DNA of 64,000 nucleotides, taken from the NCBI GenBank assembly GCA_015075625.1, contig JABTTZ010000002.1:992001-1056000 (forward strand), read 5' to 3'. A model generated the notes under the pieces. The model saw only the letters and a list, made by a program, of their open reading frames with translations, did not search any database and was not told the DNA's origin. Source of the DNA: Anaerolineales bacterium. GTDB taxonomy: Bacteria; Chloroflexota; Anaerolineae; Aggregatilineales; UBA2796. This document shows, one piece after another, positions 63,213 to 64,000 of the stretch. A program made the position numbers and the translations under genes. Position 1 is the stretch's first letter. Every line of letters begins with the position of its first letter.

Positions 63213-64000
63213 CTACAGCGCCCCAACCGCCAGCGCCATCGCCCGCCGAACTGATGGGGCGTTGAATTCTGCCCACACGCTCGGAACAGCCTGGCGCAGG
63301 CGGCTCATCTCCTCGTAACAGAAAGTGAGGAATGTTCGCACTACGCTTGCCTCTGCGCTAAAGATGGTCTCCTCGCTGAAGGCGCTCTCTAGGTAGCCGT
63401 TGGCGTAGTCCACTGCCACCCGTGTATCTTGCAATTCTCCGACGGAGTCTTGAAACACTTTCGTCGCCTTAATAACGATGCTTGCTTCTTCACCGAGGAC
63501 GGGGGCGAACGCCTCTAAGCTATAGCGCAGGCGTTTTACCTCAATGCGCAGCGCGTGCAGCCCATCTAAGGTGAGCCGTTCAAGGTGTTCCTCATAGGCA
63601 CGAACGGCGGCGCTCTGCTCGTAAATCAAGATCGGCACGACATCACAGATGCGAGACGGTTTGGGAGACAGTAAATATGTCGTTTTCGGGGGAGGAACTT
63701 CCTCCAAAAATGCCTTAAATCGATCCTGAAACGCCTCAAAATAGGCGCTATCAAGGGTCTGGTGAAGGGGGACAAGGGCAGCGCTGCGCTGCTCATCAAA
63801 GTAGGTTAGCATTGCCCGCAGCGCGGCGGTTTCAGCGGGGGGGCGGGTTTGCGCATAGGCTTGCAGCATCAGGCGAAAGACATCTAAATCGCGCACAACA
63901 CCAAGCGCTGAGGCAATCTCCCGCAGTGTCCGATTTAAAGGGCGGACAGATTCCTTCGGAAAATAGGGCTTGAACAGCGCAAACATGCTCCGCAAGCGGC
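63213..64000 (-). CDS. CHAD-domain protein, C-terminal part
   Basis: About 262 codons of a CHAD protein whose beginning lies beyond the right edge: the frame is open to the last base and starts RLRSMFALFKPYFPKE, the middle of the first conserved helix. A second half (LHALRIEVKRLRYSLEAFAPVLG near 155 and LQDTRVAVDYANG) shows the His/Arg/Lys-rich pair of helices that bind polyphosphate in CHAD proteins. It may carry a CYTH triphosphatase upstream, which the window cannot show. Confidence 0.88.
   Translation of the reverse strand, partial: RLRSMFALFKPYFPKESVRPLNRTLREIASALGVVRDLDVFRLMLQAYAQTRPPAETAALRAMLTYFDEQRSAALVPLHQTLDSAYFEAFQDRFKAFLEEVPPPKTTYLLSPKPSRICDVVPILIYEQSAAVRAYEEHLERLTLDGLHALRIEVKRLRYSLEAFAPVLGEEASIVIKATKVFQDSVGELQDTRVAVDYANGYLESAFSEETIFSAEASVVRTFLTFCYEEMSRLRQAVPSVWAEFNAPSVRRAMALAVGAL

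Noticed and set aside
1-64000. tRNA, rRNA or CRISPR loci
   Set aside because: No tRNA T-arm pattern, no rRNA core sequence and no regularly spaced direct repeats were found by reading both strands; a covariance search could still reveal an unusual tRNA.

Overview
The window is about 64 kb of a GC-rich bacterial chromosome with mostly single-copy housekeeping and cell-surface genes and no rRNA, tRNA, CRISPR array, prophage or complete insertion sequence. Gene content and style point to a Chloroflexota (Anaerolineae-like) organism. It has a four-domain ribosomal protein S1, TrmFO, an LL-diaminopimelate-aminotransferase-like enzyme, an RND pump without adaptor or outer-membrane partners, Flp-type pilins with a lone CpaF-like ATPase, a selenium/molybdenum hydroxylase maturation pair (YqeB, YqeC) and several families of GC-rich intergenic repeats. 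The taxon is inferred from this mix and was not tested by alignment.

Layout. 1-4.8 kb: murA (cut by the window edge, with Asp in place of the fosfomycin-target Cys), an FSA-type transaldolase, a LarA-type racemase, a carboxylesterase and a solute-binding lipoprotein or secreted protein. 5-10.9 kb: a large FtsX/MacB-type permease, then infA, rpsU and rpsA, each set off by hairpins, with a strong promoter before rpsA. 10.9-19 kb: a tandem nucleotide cyclase with split active-site residues, a 0.8 kb block of intergenic repeats, then a surface-polysaccharide set (UDP-glucuronate decarboxylase, a ThrE-like exporter, a HAD-type polysaccharide protein, and a Wzz/BY-kinase with a Tyr-rich tail). 19-25.5 kb: an orphan DppC-like permease with a GbsR-type regulator, a JAMM protease behind a structured leader that ends in an intrinsic terminator, a two-domain sulfurtransferase, a CpaF-like ATPase and an amino-acid ABC permease with a large extracytoplasmic insert. 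25.5-35 kb: a 264 bp inverted-repeat element, an aminotransferase overlapping trmFO, asnB, and a 1396-residue RND protein with a repeat-bearing insertion.

35-49.9 kb: a GNAT enzyme, lepB and a 48-residue Flp pilin; a VWA protein; rlmD; an AlkZ-like glycosylase; an S33 peptidase; a GT-C-like membrane protein; lipA; a GT2 glycosyltransferase; an ArsR-type regulator with a 20 bp palindromic operator over its own promoter; a glycoside hydrolase; and a hot-dog thioesterase. 49.9-55 kb: a compact minus-strand operon encoding a molybdopterin-binding hydroxylase subunit, YqeB, a fused YqeC-MocA and two small membrane proteins, read here as a selenium-dependent molybdenum hydroxylase locus. 55-64 kb: a stand-alone receiver protein, an 1881-residue protein that starts as a Flp pilin and continues as an array of PA14, jelly-roll and Ig-like domains, a Gfo/Idh/MocA oxidoreductase and a truncated CHAD protein.

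The most unusual items are the pilin-adhesin fusion, which shares its pilin segment with the mini-pilin 19 kb away; the leader RNA candidate before the JAMM gene; the repeat-bearing insert in the RND protein; the C1/C2-like split of cyclase residues in one polypeptide; and three families of dispersed or inverted intergenic repeats.
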